Source: Rhodoferax sp. (GTDB lineage Bacteria > Pseudomonadota > Gammaproteobacteria > Burkholderiales > Burkholderiaceae_C). From it: a stretch of DNA of 64,000 nt. This document shows positions 56,394-64,000 of this stretch, piece by piece. The stretch is taken from contig JACKLL010000002.1 in the NCBI GenBank assembly GCA_024235935.1, positions 124,001-188,000 of the forward strand, read 5' to 3'. Position 1 is the stretch's first letter. Every line of letters starts with the position of its first letter. Both the position numbers and the translations under genes were made by a program. The notes under the pieces are model-generated. The model searched no databases and was not told where the DNA came from. It saw nothing but the letters and a program-made list of their open reading frames with translations.

Positions 56394-57662
56394 ATGAAAC
56401 CCCAAGATCTGGCCCAGAACCTCGACCTGCCCAAGCGAGCCATTGCGCTGGTGCTCGCCGGCGGGCGTGGCAGCCGCCTGATGGCGCTGACCGATCGCCG
56501 CGCCAAGCCGGCCGTGTATTTCGGCGGCAAGTTCCGCATCATCGACTTTGCCTTGTCGAACTGCCTCAACTCCGGCATCCGGCGCATCGGCGTGATCACG
56601 CAATATGCCTCGCACAGCCTGATCCGGCACCTGCAGCACGGTTGGGCGTTTCTCAAGACCGAGATGAACGAGTTCGTCGACCTGATGCCGGCCCAGCAGC
56701 GCCAGGACGATGGCAGCTGGTACCGCGGCACGGCCGATGCGGTGTACCAGAACCAGGACATCCTGGAGAGTTATGGCCCGGACTACATCGTCGTGCTGGC
56801 CGGCGACCACATCTACAAGATGAACTACGCGCTGATGCTGGCCGACCACGTGGCCAAGGGGCGGCCCTGCACGGTGGCCTGCATCGCGGTGCCGCGCGAG
56901 GAGGCCAAGGCCTTTGGCGTGATGCAGGTCGATGCCGACAACAAGATCACCGATTTCCTGGAAAAGCCGGCCGAGCCACCTGCCATGCCGGGCAACCCGG
57001 ACATGTCGCTGGCCAGCATGGGCGTCTATATCTTCGATGCGAACTACCTGTACGCAGAGCTCGAACGCGACATGGCCGACCCCGCGTCGGACCATGACTT
57101 CGGCAAGAACATCATCCCGCGCGCGGTGCAGAGCGGGCATGCGTCCGCGCATCCGTTCGACCTGTCCTGTGTGCCCAACGGCTCGGATGGCGATGCCTAC
57201 TGGCGCGACGTCGGAACGGTCGACGCCTACTGGGACGCCAACATCGACCTGACGGCCACCGATCCCAAGCTCAACATGTACGACCAGCGCTGGCCGATCT
57301 GGACCTACCAGCCGCAACTGCCGCCGGCCAAGTTCGTGCACAACCAGGATGACCGGCGCGGCCTGGCGATCGAGTCGCTGGTCTCCGGCGGCTGCATCGT
57401 CTCGGGTGCGGTGTTCCGCTCGGTGCTGTTCTCCAGCGTGCGGGTGCATTCCCATTCCAGTGTCAACTGGTCGGTGCTGCTGCCCAATGTGCAGGTGGGG
57501 CGTGGCGCACGGCTGACCCGAACGATCATCGACCGCGGCTGCCAGATCCCGGACGGCATGGTGATCGGCGAGGACGCCAAACTCGACGCCGAACGCTTTC
57601 ACCGCAGCGCCAATGGCATCTGCCTGGTCACGCGGGACATGCTGGCCAAGCTTGCTGCATGA
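56394..57662 (+). CDS. glgC: glucose-1-phosphate adenylyltransferase
   Basis: 422 residues from ATG 56394. The nucleotide-binding opening is LVLAGGRGSRLMALTDRRAKPAVYFGGKFRIIDFALSN, followed by YRGTADAVYQNQDIL and VVLAGDHIYKMNY. A left-handed beta-helix C-terminus (VLLPNVQVGRGARLTRTIIDRGCQIP) completes it. It makes ADP-glucose, the committed step of glycogen synthesis. Its stop overlaps the glgA ATG. Confidence 0.97.
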   Translation: MKPQDLAQNLDLPKRAIALVLAGGRGSRLMALTDRRAKPAVYFGGKFRIIDFALSNCLNSGIRRIGVITQYASHSLIRHLQHGWAFLKTEMNEFVDLMPAQQRQDDGSWYRGTADAVYQNQDILESYGPDYIVVLAGDHIYKMNYALMLADHVAKGRPCTVACIAVPREEAKAFGVMQVDADNKITDFLEKPAEPPAMPGNPDMSLASMGVYIFDANYLYAELERDMADPASDHDFGKNIIPRAVQSGHASAHPFDLSCVPNGSDGDAYWRDVGTVDAYWDANIDLTATDPKLNMYDQRWPIWTYQPQLPPAKFVHNQDDRRGLAIESLVSGGCIVSGAVFRSVLFSSVRVHSHSSVNWSVLLPNVQVGRGARLTRTIIDRGCQIPDGMVIGEDAKLDAERFHRSANGICLVTRDMLAKLAA

Positions 57663-59125
57663 GGGTCTTGCATGCCGGAGCGGAGGTGTTTCCGCTCGTC
57701 AAGACCGGCGGCCTGGCCGATGTGATGGGAGCCTTGCCGCAGGCCCTGGTGGCGCAGGGCGCCGACGTGCGCCTGGTGTTGCCCGGGCTGCCAGCCATCG
57801 TGCGCGGTGTCGACGGTCAGCGCCTGGTCTGCGAGATCGGGCCGATGTTCGGCGCCGCCCGCATCAGCCTGCGTCTGGGCACGGTCGGTTTCAGCGGCGT
57901 GCCGGCCTATGTCGTCGATGCGCCGCGCCTGTACCGGCGCGACGGCAATCCGTATCTCGATGCCAGCGGCGCCGAGTGGAGCGACAACCTGCAGCGTTTT
58001 GCCTTGCTTGGCTGGGTGGCGGCACATCTGGCCAGTGGTGAGCTCGACGGCGACTGGGTGCCCGATCTGGTGCATGCGCACGACTGGCATGCGGCCCTGG
58101 CCTGCGCCTACATGGCCGCCCAACCGGCGTCGCCGGCAAGGTCGGTGTTCACCGTGCACAACCTGGCCTACCAGGGTCTGTTCGACGCGCACGATTTCCA
58201 CCTGCTCGGGTTGCCGGGTCGGTTCATGTTGCCCGGGGCGCTGGAGTTCCATGGCCGCTTCTCATTCATGAAGGCCGGCCTGGCCTATGCGCAGCGCGTC
58301 ACCACGGTCAGTCCCTCCTATGCGGCCGAGATTGCACGGCCGGAGTTCGGATGTGGCCTGGACGGCGTGATCCGCGCCCGTGGCGTCGCGGTTTCGGGCA
58401 TTCTCAACGGTGTCGACGGCAAGGTCTGGGACCCGGCGTCCGATACCCTGATCGATGCCCGGTATTGCGCTACCGCACTGCAGGGCAAGGCCCGCTGCAA
58501 GGCGGCCTTGCAGCAGGCGCTGCGCCTGGCCGTCGATGCCCGGGCGCCGGTGCTGGCCGTCGTCAGCCGGCTGACGGCGCAAAAAGGCCTGGACCTGTTG
58601 CTGCAGGCCTTGCCCGATCTGCTGGCGCACGGCGTGCAACTGGCTGTGCAAGGAACCGGTGACGCCGCCCTGGAGGCGGCGTTCATGGCAGCCGCACAGG
58701 CCCACGCCGGCCGCGTGGCGGTACGGATCGCCTATGACGAGTCCCTGGCGCATCGCATGGTGGCGGGCGCCGACATGATTCTGGTTCCCTCGCGCTTCGA
58801 GCCCTGCGGGTTGACCCAGCTCTACGGTTTGCGCTATGGCACGGTTCCGGTGGTGCGCCGGGTCGGTGGTCTGGCCGACACCGTGGTCGATGCGAGCGAC
58901 GAAGCCCTGGCCGAAGACCGTGCGACCGGCTTCGTGTTCGATGCGGCGACACCTGCCGCGCTGTCGGATGCCGTCACGCGGGCGGTGGCGCTATGGGGCC
59001 ACCCGGGTGCATGGCAGCGCCTGATGCTGCGCGGCATGGCGCAGGACTTCTCCTGGGAGCCGGCAGCCGGACATTACATGGCGCTGTACCGCGAAATGCT
59101 GGGCACGGAGCTTGCGTCGGACTGA
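57659..59125 (+). CDS. glgA: glycogen synthase
   Basis: 488 residues, GT5. KTGGLADVMGALPQAL near residue 15 binds ADP-glucose, and the C-terminal LVPSRFEPCGLTQLYGLRYGTVPVVRRVGGLADTVVD is the classic donor-site motif. It elongates alpha-1,4-glucan. The ATG overlaps the glgC stop by four bases, which implies coupled translation. Confidence 0.97.
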   Translation: MRVLHAGAEVFPLVKTGGLADVMGALPQALVAQGADVRLVLPGLPAIVRGVDGQRLVCEIGPMFGAARISLRLGTVGFSGVPAYVVDAPRLYRRDGNPYLDASGAEWSDNLQRFALLGWVAAHLASGELDGDWVPDLVHAHDWHAALACAYMAAQPASPARSVFTVHNLAYQGLFDAHDFHLLGLPGRFMLPGALEFHGRFSFMKAGLAYAQRVTTVSPSYAAEIARPEFGCGLDGVIRARGVAVSGILNGVDGKVWDPASDTLIDARYCATALQGKARCKAALQQALRLAVDARAPVLAVVSRLTAQKGLDLLLQALPDLLAHGVQLAVQGTGDAALEAAFMAAAQAHAGRVAVRIAYDESLAHRMVAGADMILVPSRFEPCGLTQLYGLRYGTVPVVRRVGGLADTVVDASDEALAEDRATGFVFDAATPAALSDAVTRAVALWGHPGAWQRLMLRGMAQDFSWEPAAGHYMALYREMLGTELASD

Positions 59126-59237
59126 TGGCCACCGCCTGTGCCGACACGGGGATGCCACGGTTCGCGCAAGCTGCGACGCTTACAATTTCTGCGACCATGT
59201 CGCGTCAGACGATCCAACTTCCGGGAGTAGCAAGAAC

Positions 59238-60620
59238 ATGAAAACCGACCCATCGATCTTCAAGGCCTACGACATCCGTGGCATTGTTCCCGCGACAGTG
59301 ACCGACGAGATTGCGCAAGGGATCGGACGCGCCTTCGGCACCATTGCGATGGCCCAGGGCGAAACCACGGTGGCGGTCGGTCGCGACGGGCGCCTGAGCG
59401 GGCCCAGCCTGAGTTCGGCGCTGATGCGCGGACTGGTAGAGGCAGGTGTCGAGGTGGTCGACGTCGGCGTCGTCACCACACCGATGCTTTACTTCGCGGC
59501 CAACACCGTCTGCAACAGTGGCATCCAGGTGACCGGCAGCCACAACCCGCGCGACTACAACGGATTCAAGATGGTGATGGGCGGCCGTGCCATCTATGGC
59601 GAGGACATCCAGGCCCTGCGCACGATGATGGAGACCGAGAGCTGGAAGCTGCAGTCCGGCGGCAAGGTCCGCAACGTCGACGTGCTGGCGCCTTATACCG
59701 CGCGCATCGTCTCGGACATCAAGCTGGCGCGCCCGCTCAAGGTGGTGGTCGACAGTGGCAATGGCGTGGCCGGTGCGTCGGCGCCCGGCATCCTGCGGGC
59801 GATCGGCTGCGAGGTGATCGAACTGTTCAGCGAGGTGGACGGCAATTTCCCCAACCACCATCCCGATCCCAGCAAGCCCGAGAACCTGAAGGACCTGATT
59901 GCCGCACTGGCCAGCAGCGACGCCGAACTCGGTCTGGCATTCGACGGCGACGGCGACCGGCTGGGCATCGTGACCAAGCAGGGCAACAACATCTATCCGG
60001 ACCGTCAGATCATCCTGTTCGCGCGCGACGTGTTGTCCAGGGTGCCCGGTGGCACCATCATCTTCGACGTGAAATGCTCGCAGCAGGTGGCGCCGGCAAT
60101 CACCGCCGCTGGCGGCAAGCCGCTGATGTACAAGACCGGCCATTCGCTGATCAAGGCGCGCATGAAGGAACTCGACGCGCCCTTTGGCGGCGAGATGAGC
60201 GGCCACATCTTCTTCAAGGAGCGCTGGTACGGCTTCGACGACGGCACCTATGCCGCCTGCCGCCTGCTGGAGATCGTCAGCGCGGTGGCCGATGCCAATG
60301 TGATGCTCGATGCCTTGCCGACCAGTTTCTCCACGCCGGAGCTCAATGTGGCCTGTGCCGAAGGCGAGCCACCTGCGCTGATGCGCAAGGCGGTCGAACT
60401 GGCGGACTTTGGCGCCGATGCCGCGCTCACCACCATCGACGGTCTGCGCGTGGACTGGCCGGACGGTTTCGGCCTGATGCGGGCGTCGAACACGACGCCG
60501 GTGCTGGTGCTGCGCTTCGAAGGCCAGACCGAGGCCGCACTCGAACGCATTCAGACCGCCATGCTGGGCCTGCTGCACAAGGTCAAGCCGGACGCGCACA
60601 TCGGGGCCAGCGCGCACTGA
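59238..60620 (+). CDS. phosphomannomutase/phosphoglucomutase
   Basis: 460 residues from ATG 59238. The catalytic phosphoserine loop is VTGSHNPRDYNGFKM, the metal loop is AFDGDGDRLGIV, the sugar-binding loop is FGGEMSGHIFF and the phosphate loop is VDWPDGFGLMRASNTTP. This alpha-D-phosphohexomutase interconverts glucose or mannose 1- and 6-phosphates, supplying glucose 1-phosphate to GlgC or funnelling the GlgP product into glycolysis. It follows glgA by 112 bases and may share its transcript. It could equally serve mannose or polysaccharide synthesis. Confidence 0.93.
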   Translation: MKTDPSIFKAYDIRGIVPATVTDEIAQGIGRAFGTIAMAQGETTVAVGRDGRLSGPSLSSALMRGLVEAGVEVVDVGVVTTPMLYFAANTVCNSGIQVTGSHNPRDYNGFKMVMGGRAIYGEDIQALRTMMETESWKLQSGGKVRNVDVLAPYTARIVSDIKLARPLKVVVDSGNGVAGASAPGILRAIGCEVIELFSEVDGNFPNHHPDPSKPENLKDLIAALASSDAELGLAFDGDGDRLGIVTKQGNNIYPDRQIILFARDVLSRVPGGTIIFDVKCSQQVAPAITAAGGKPLMYKTGHSLIKARMKELDAPFGGEMSGHIFFKERWYGFDDGTYAACRLLEIVSAVADANVMLDALPTSFSTPELNVACAEGEPPALMRKAVELADFGADAALTTIDGLRVDWPDGFGLMRASNTTPVLVLRFEGQTEAALERIQTAMLGLLHKVKPDAHIGASAH

Positions 60621-60753
60621 TGGCCGGCCGCCTGTCGGCCCGTGACCTGGCGTGGCGTGGCGTGGTGGCGCATCCGGGTGCGACCCCGGTCTGGCATCGT
60701 TCGGGCGGCCGTCGCGGCAGGCCCGGCAACGGGCAACTGACAGGCAGTAGACG

Positions 60754-62877
60754 ATGACCCACGACCAGACCCTGATTCTCGGCATCCTGCTGGCGACCGT
60801 GGCCATGTTCCTGTGGGGCCGCTGGCGCCACGACATGGTGGCTGCCGCATCGCTGCTGGGCTGTGTGGTGGCGGGGCTGTTGCCCGCCGGCGAGGCGTTT
60901 TCCGGCTTTGGCCATCCGGCCGTGATCTCGGTGGCCTGCGTACTGGTGCTCAGCCGCGGTCTGCAGACCTCGGGCGCCGTGGATGTTCTGGCCCGATGGG
61001 TGCTGCCGGCCAAGGCCGGGACCACGCTGAGCATGGCCGCATTGATCGGGCTGGGGGCGGTGCTCTCTGGCTTCATGAACAACGTCGGTGCGATGGCGCT
61101 GCTGATGCCGGTGGCGATCAAGCTGTCGAAGCGACTGGGCCTGTCGCCCGGCCAGGTGCTGATGCCACTGGCCTTCGGAACCATCCTGGGCGGCATGACG
61201 ACGCTGATCGGCACGCCACCCAATCTGATCGTGGCCGGCTTCCGTGCCCAGGCCGGCTTGGGCAGTTTCGGCATGTTCGACTACACGCCTGTGGGCTTGG
61301 CCGTTGCGGTGGCTGGCGTCTTTTTCGTGGCACTCATCGGCTGGCGCCTGGTGCCGGCGCGCAAGCAGGCGGGGTTCGAAGGTTTCGAGACCGGTGCCTA
61401 TCTGACCGAAGCACGTGTGCTGCCCGATAGCAAGGTGATTGGCAAGACCTTGCGCGAGCTGGATGACAACTTCGACCAGGCGGGTGCGCAGATTGTCGGA
61501 CTGGTCCGCAACGAGATGCGGGTCACGGCACCCAATCCACGGCGCCGGGTCCGCGAGGCAGACATCCTGGTCATCGAGGCCGAGGCCGAGGCACTGGCCG
61601 GACTGCTGTCGGCGCAAGGGCTCAAGCTGGAGGAGTCTGGACGTCCACCGCAGGAACCGCAAGAGGACGATACGGCGAAGCCGGCAGCTGCGAATGCCGG
61701 CCAGTCCCGGGCCCTGGAGAAATGGGACGTCGGCAGGGGCGCCCGCACCAGCGTGGCCGCGCGCCAGGGGAATGCCCCACCACCCGGCGTCGCGCCCGAC
61801 GGGCCCGAATCGGCGGCCGCCGGCGGCGGCGGGCAGACGACCTCGCGCGAACCGATCGAGAAGCGCGCAGGCGAGGTCCGTGTGGCCGATGGAGCCGCCA
61901 AGCGCGTCGCGGGTGATGCGGGGGCCGACGGTTCCCGGCCCGATCCCGGCGAGGACGCAGACGGCGACCCGGCGCCGAAGGAGGATGACGACAAGGACGG
62001 CGAAAAAAGTGCGGCGTCGAACGAAGTCGTGCTGACGGAACTCGTCGTTCTGCCGGGTTCGCTGCTGGCCGGCCGTTCTGCCAGCGATCTGCAGCTGCGC
62101 ACCATCTACGGACTGAATCTGCTGGCCTTGTCGCGCCAGGGACGGCGCTCCATGGTGCGGCTGCGTGCCATGCCGCTACTGCCCGGCGATCTGATGCTGT
62201 TGCAGGGTCCTCCCGAGTCGATCGCGGAATTCGCCACGGACAACGGCTGCGTGCCCCTGGCTGAGCGTGAGTTGCGCATTCCGAACCGGCGCAAGGCCTG
62301 GCAGGCCGCCATCATCATGGCGTGTTCCGTCGGCGCTGCGGCACTGGGACTGCTGCCGGCAGCCGTTGCATTCGCACTCGGTGTCCTGGCCACGATGGTG
62401 CTGCGCACGGTGCCGCCACGCTCGGTCTATGAGGCCATCGACTGGCCGGTCATCGTGTTGCTGGCCGCCTTGATACCAGTGGCCGGCGCCATGGAGACCA
62501 CCGGTACGGCCGACCTGATCGCGCGCTTCCTGCTGGAGAGCGTCGCGCAGGGCAGCCCGGTCGTGGCGCTGGCGCTGATCCTGATCGTGACGATGTTCCT
62601 GTCCGACCTGATGAACAACGCGGCAACCGCCGCCGTGATGTGCCCGATCGCCATCGGTACCGCGGTGGCGCTGAACGTCAGTCCCGATTCCTTCCTGATG
62701 GCGGTTGCCATTGGTGCTTCGTGCGCCTTTCTGACGCCGATCGGGCACCAGAACAACACGCTGATCCTGGGGCCGGGTGGCTTTCGCTTCGGCGACTACT
62801 GGCGCCTGGGACTGCCGCTGGAGATTCTGGTCTGCGCCATCAGCATCCCCTTGTTGCTGATTGTCTGGCCGCTGTGA
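60754..62877 (+). CDS. SLC13/DASS-type permease with RCK_C domains and acidic linker
   Basis: 707 residues. About ten helices are split by a cytoplasmic region. The re-entrant signatures GFMNNVGAMALLMPVAIKLS and DLMNNAATAAVMCPIAIG mark the SLC13-like family. The first TrkA_C (RCK_C) domain (about 205-290) is separated from the second (about 425-500) by a 128-residue low-complexity hydrophilic insert (residues 295-422: Pro, Ala, Gly, Asp, Lys), ending in GEDADGDPAPKEDDDKDGE. Family members import sulfate or dicarboxylates; the substrate is not known here. A sulfate/sulfur role would suit the window but is not supported by sequence. Confidence 0.87.
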   Translation: MTHDQTLILGILLATVAMFLWGRWRHDMVAAASLLGCVVAGLLPAGEAFSGFGHPAVISVACVLVLSRGLQTSGAVDVLARWVLPAKAGTTLSMAALIGLGAVLSGFMNNVGAMALLMPVAIKLSKRLGLSPGQVLMPLAFGTILGGMTTLIGTPPNLIVAGFRAQAGLGSFGMFDYTPVGLAVAVAGVFFVALIGWRLVPARKQAGFEGFETGAYLTEARVLPDSKVIGKTLRELDDNFDQAGAQIVGLVRNEMRVTAPNPRRRVREADILVIEAEAEALAGLLSAQGLKLEESGRPPQEPQEDDTAKPAAANAGQSRALEKWDVGRGARTSVAARQGNAPPPGVAPDGPESAAAGGGGQTTSREPIEKRAGEVRVADGAAKRVAGDAGADGSRPDPGEDADGDPAPKEDDDKDGEKSAASNEVVLTELVVLPGSLLAGRSASDLQLRTIYGLNLLALSRQGRRSMVRLRAMPLLPGDLMLLQGPPESIAEFATDNGCVPLAERELRIPNRRKAWQAAIIMACSVGAAALGLLPAAVAFALGVLATMVLRTVPPRSVYEAIDWPVIVLLAALIPVAGAMETTGTADLIARFLLESVAQGSPVVALALILIVTMFLSDLMNNAATAAVMCPIAIGTAVALNVSPDSFLMAVAIGASCAFLTPIGHQNNTLILGPGGFRFGDYWRLGLPLEILVCAISIPLLLIVWPL

Positions 62878-62884
62878 CGCGGGC

Positions 62885-63868
62885 CTAGGCAGCCGCCAGC
62901 GAACGCACGCGCTCACCCTGGGGCGGCAGGAAGCGCGCGTCGAACAACTGGGCAGGTGTTGGCGGGTGTTCCAGATGCTTGACGCGTTGCATGAGCGCGA
63001 TGGTGCAGGCCAGGCGCGCCGGGTCGGCGTCACCGATGCCGCGGGTCGCACCTTCGGCATCGGCCATCTCGAGTCGCAATGTGCCCAGCAGCCGCGCATG
63101 GTTGGCATTTCGGTCGATGACCGGATTGCGCCGAACCACCGCGTCCATGGCCGCTTCCACGTCGGCCACCGTGTCGGCCACGCCCCGGTTGACAGCGCGT
63201 ACCAGCCCCTGGACGGCCAGCGGATGGTCGCGCAGCAAGGACGGTGTCACCATCAGTGCGCCGCCGTACAGCGAGGGCACATGGTTTCGCCATTCGAAGT
63301 GGCGCAGCGCCTGCGCCGGGTCGATGCCGACCTCGAGCGACTGCGCATGAATGGTGTTGACGAAACCGAACACCCCGTCCCAGTTGCCTTGCAGCATCAT
63401 CGCCACCAGCGCGCGGTGGGGCAGGTCGGATACCTCGACCCGTACCGTGTCCGGATCGATGCCGTTGGCTGCGCAGAACTCGGGAAACATGCGCCAGGCC
63501 GCGTCATCGGGATGGGTGACCAGCGTGCGCCCCTGGATGTCCCGCGGTGTCCGCAGCGGACCATCGGTCGGTACCGCGATCGTGTAGGGCGCGCGGTTGT
63601 GCAGCGCGTACACCGCGATCGGCGCCTCGGCGGGCCGGACACTGGCGCATTCCACCAGGGCATTGAGGTCGCCATAGCCGACGTCGAACAAGCCATCCGC
63701 CAGCCGGGGAACGGCATTGGCCAGCGTGTCGCCCTCGGTGAACGTGACGCTGAGACCTTCTTCGCGGAAGTAGCCGCGATCGTCGGCCAGGAAGAACCAG
63801 GCCTGGGGTCCCGAATAGAAGGTATTGAGAATGAAGCGCAGGTGCAGTGGCCTGCCGAAGGTCGGCAT
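62885..63868 (-). CDS. NMT1/THI5-like substrate-binding protein without evident signal peptide
   Basis: 327 residues from the ATG at 63868 (a TTG at 63898 is possible). The fold is that of ABC importer binding proteins for pyrimidine precursors, taurine or similar ligands: RFILNTFYSGPQAWFFLADDRGYFREEGLSVTFTEGDTLANAVPRLADGLFDVGYGDLNAL, then RTPRDIQGRTLVTHPDDAAWRMFPEF. No hydrophobic signal is visible before the first strand, unlike most relatives. It lies 35 bases after a further gene on the same strand, so is probably in an ABC operon that continues outside the window. Confidence 0.75.
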   Translation of the reverse strand: MPTFGRPLHLRFILNTFYSGPQAWFFLADDRGYFREEGLSVTFTEGDTLANAVPRLADGLFDVGYGDLNALVECASVRPAEAPIAVYALHNRAPYTIAVPTDGPLRTPRDIQGRTLVTHPDDAAWRMFPEFCAANGIDPDTVRVEVSDLPHRALVAMMLQGNWDGVFGFVNTIHAQSLEVGIDPAQALRHFEWRNHVPSLYGGALMVTPSLLRDHPLAVQGLVRAVNRGVADTVADVEAAMDAVVRRNPVIDRNANHARLLGTLRLEMADAEGATRGIGDADPARLACTIALMQRVKHLEHPPTPAQLFDARFLPPQGERVRSLAAA

Positions 63869-63903
63869 TCTCGGTTGGCGCGGATGGGGGGACAGCAAGG
63901 GGA

Positions 63904-64000
63904 TCAGAGCCGGATGCCGGCCCCCCTGACTGTCGGGCCGAGCACGGCGACCTGGTCCTTGACGAAGTCGTTGGACATCAGGGCCGACTCCGGCTTGGCC
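63904..64000 (-). CDS. 3' end of an unidentified gene (start outside window)
   Basis: The last 31 residues of a minus-strand gene are visible, reading PESALMSNDFVKDQVAVLGP and ending GAGIRL before the TGA at 63906-63904. The fragment is compatible with the end of a periplasmic substrate-binding protein, but is too short to identify. It lies just upstream of the NMT1-like gene and may be co-transcribed with it. Confidence 0.5.
   Translation of the reverse strand, partial: AKPESALMSNDFVKDQVAVLGPTVRGAGIRL

Noticed and set aside
59205..61274. Long open minus-strand frame over the phosphohexomutase and permease
   Set aside because: Antisense to two well-supported genes, with no recognisable domain.

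Overview
The window is GC-rich, densely packed chromosomal DNA, most likely from a betaproteobacterium of the order Burkholderiales. The reasons are the radC / FKBP isomerase / ispH / serS order, the complete Sox thiosulfate-oxidation cluster beside a phenylacetate (paa) cluster, and recurrent TACAAT-type -10 elements upstream of genes. No rRNA, tRNA, CRISPR array or integrase gene was found. The assignment is by gene content only; genus cannot be fixed from here.

Layout. 1-4441: the 3' end of an FtsX-type ABC permease, a truncated haemoglobin, an MFS carrier and an Smr-domain protein. 4785-5566: a solitary integron gene cassette, with a RibD/DHFR-like gene followed by a canonical attC site, lying beside radC with no integrase. 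5721-9504: housekeeping genes (radC, FKBP isomerase, ispH, serS). 9533-14518: a lipoprotein hydrolase, then an unusual three-gene unit headed by a 961-residue protein that joins a peptidoglycan-binding region, a GH19-like lysozyme/chitinase domain, a papain-like protease and a serine alpha/beta hydrolase. 14596-23539: envelope glycosyltransferases (GT2 plus ArnT-like), an enoyl-CoA hydratase-family enzyme, a membrane nucleotide cyclase, small membrane proteins and an acyl-CoA ligase.

23675-35708 is a sulfur-oxidation island: an ArsR regulator, soxCD, soxYZ, soxA, soxX, soxB, a GlcG/HbpS-like protein, two periplasmic DsrE-like proteins (one divergent), a SoxH-like metallohydrolase, a TlpA-like thioredoxin, a YeeE/TsuA-like thiosulfate-type permease, and a second ArsR regulator. 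SoxYZ carries the sulfur substrate on the GGCGG cysteine of SoxY. SoxAX loads it, SoxB releases sulfate and SoxCD oxidises the sulfane sulfur. The accessory genes probably serve thiol reduction, sulfur handling and uptake. AT-rich operator-like DNA sits at both ends and shares an exact 9-mer.

35746-41983 holds paaX divergent from paaABCDE-paaK, with a perfect 9-bp inverted repeat between them that is a strong PaaX operator candidate. 42004-51473: HugZ-like and nitroreductase flavoproteins, proline iminopeptidase, the TrkA/TrkH potassium system, an EamA carrier, an Ada-AlkA fusion overlapping an O6-alkylguanine methyltransferase (alkylation repair unit), a run of microsatellites and a methyltransferase. 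51625-60620 is a glycogen locus: glgP-glgX on the minus strand, divergent from glgC-glgA and a phosphohexomutase; no branching enzyme is present here. 60754-64000: an SLC13-type permease with an acidic linker inserted between its RCK_C domains, a periplasmic-binding-like protein without a visible signal peptide, and the 3' end of one more gene.
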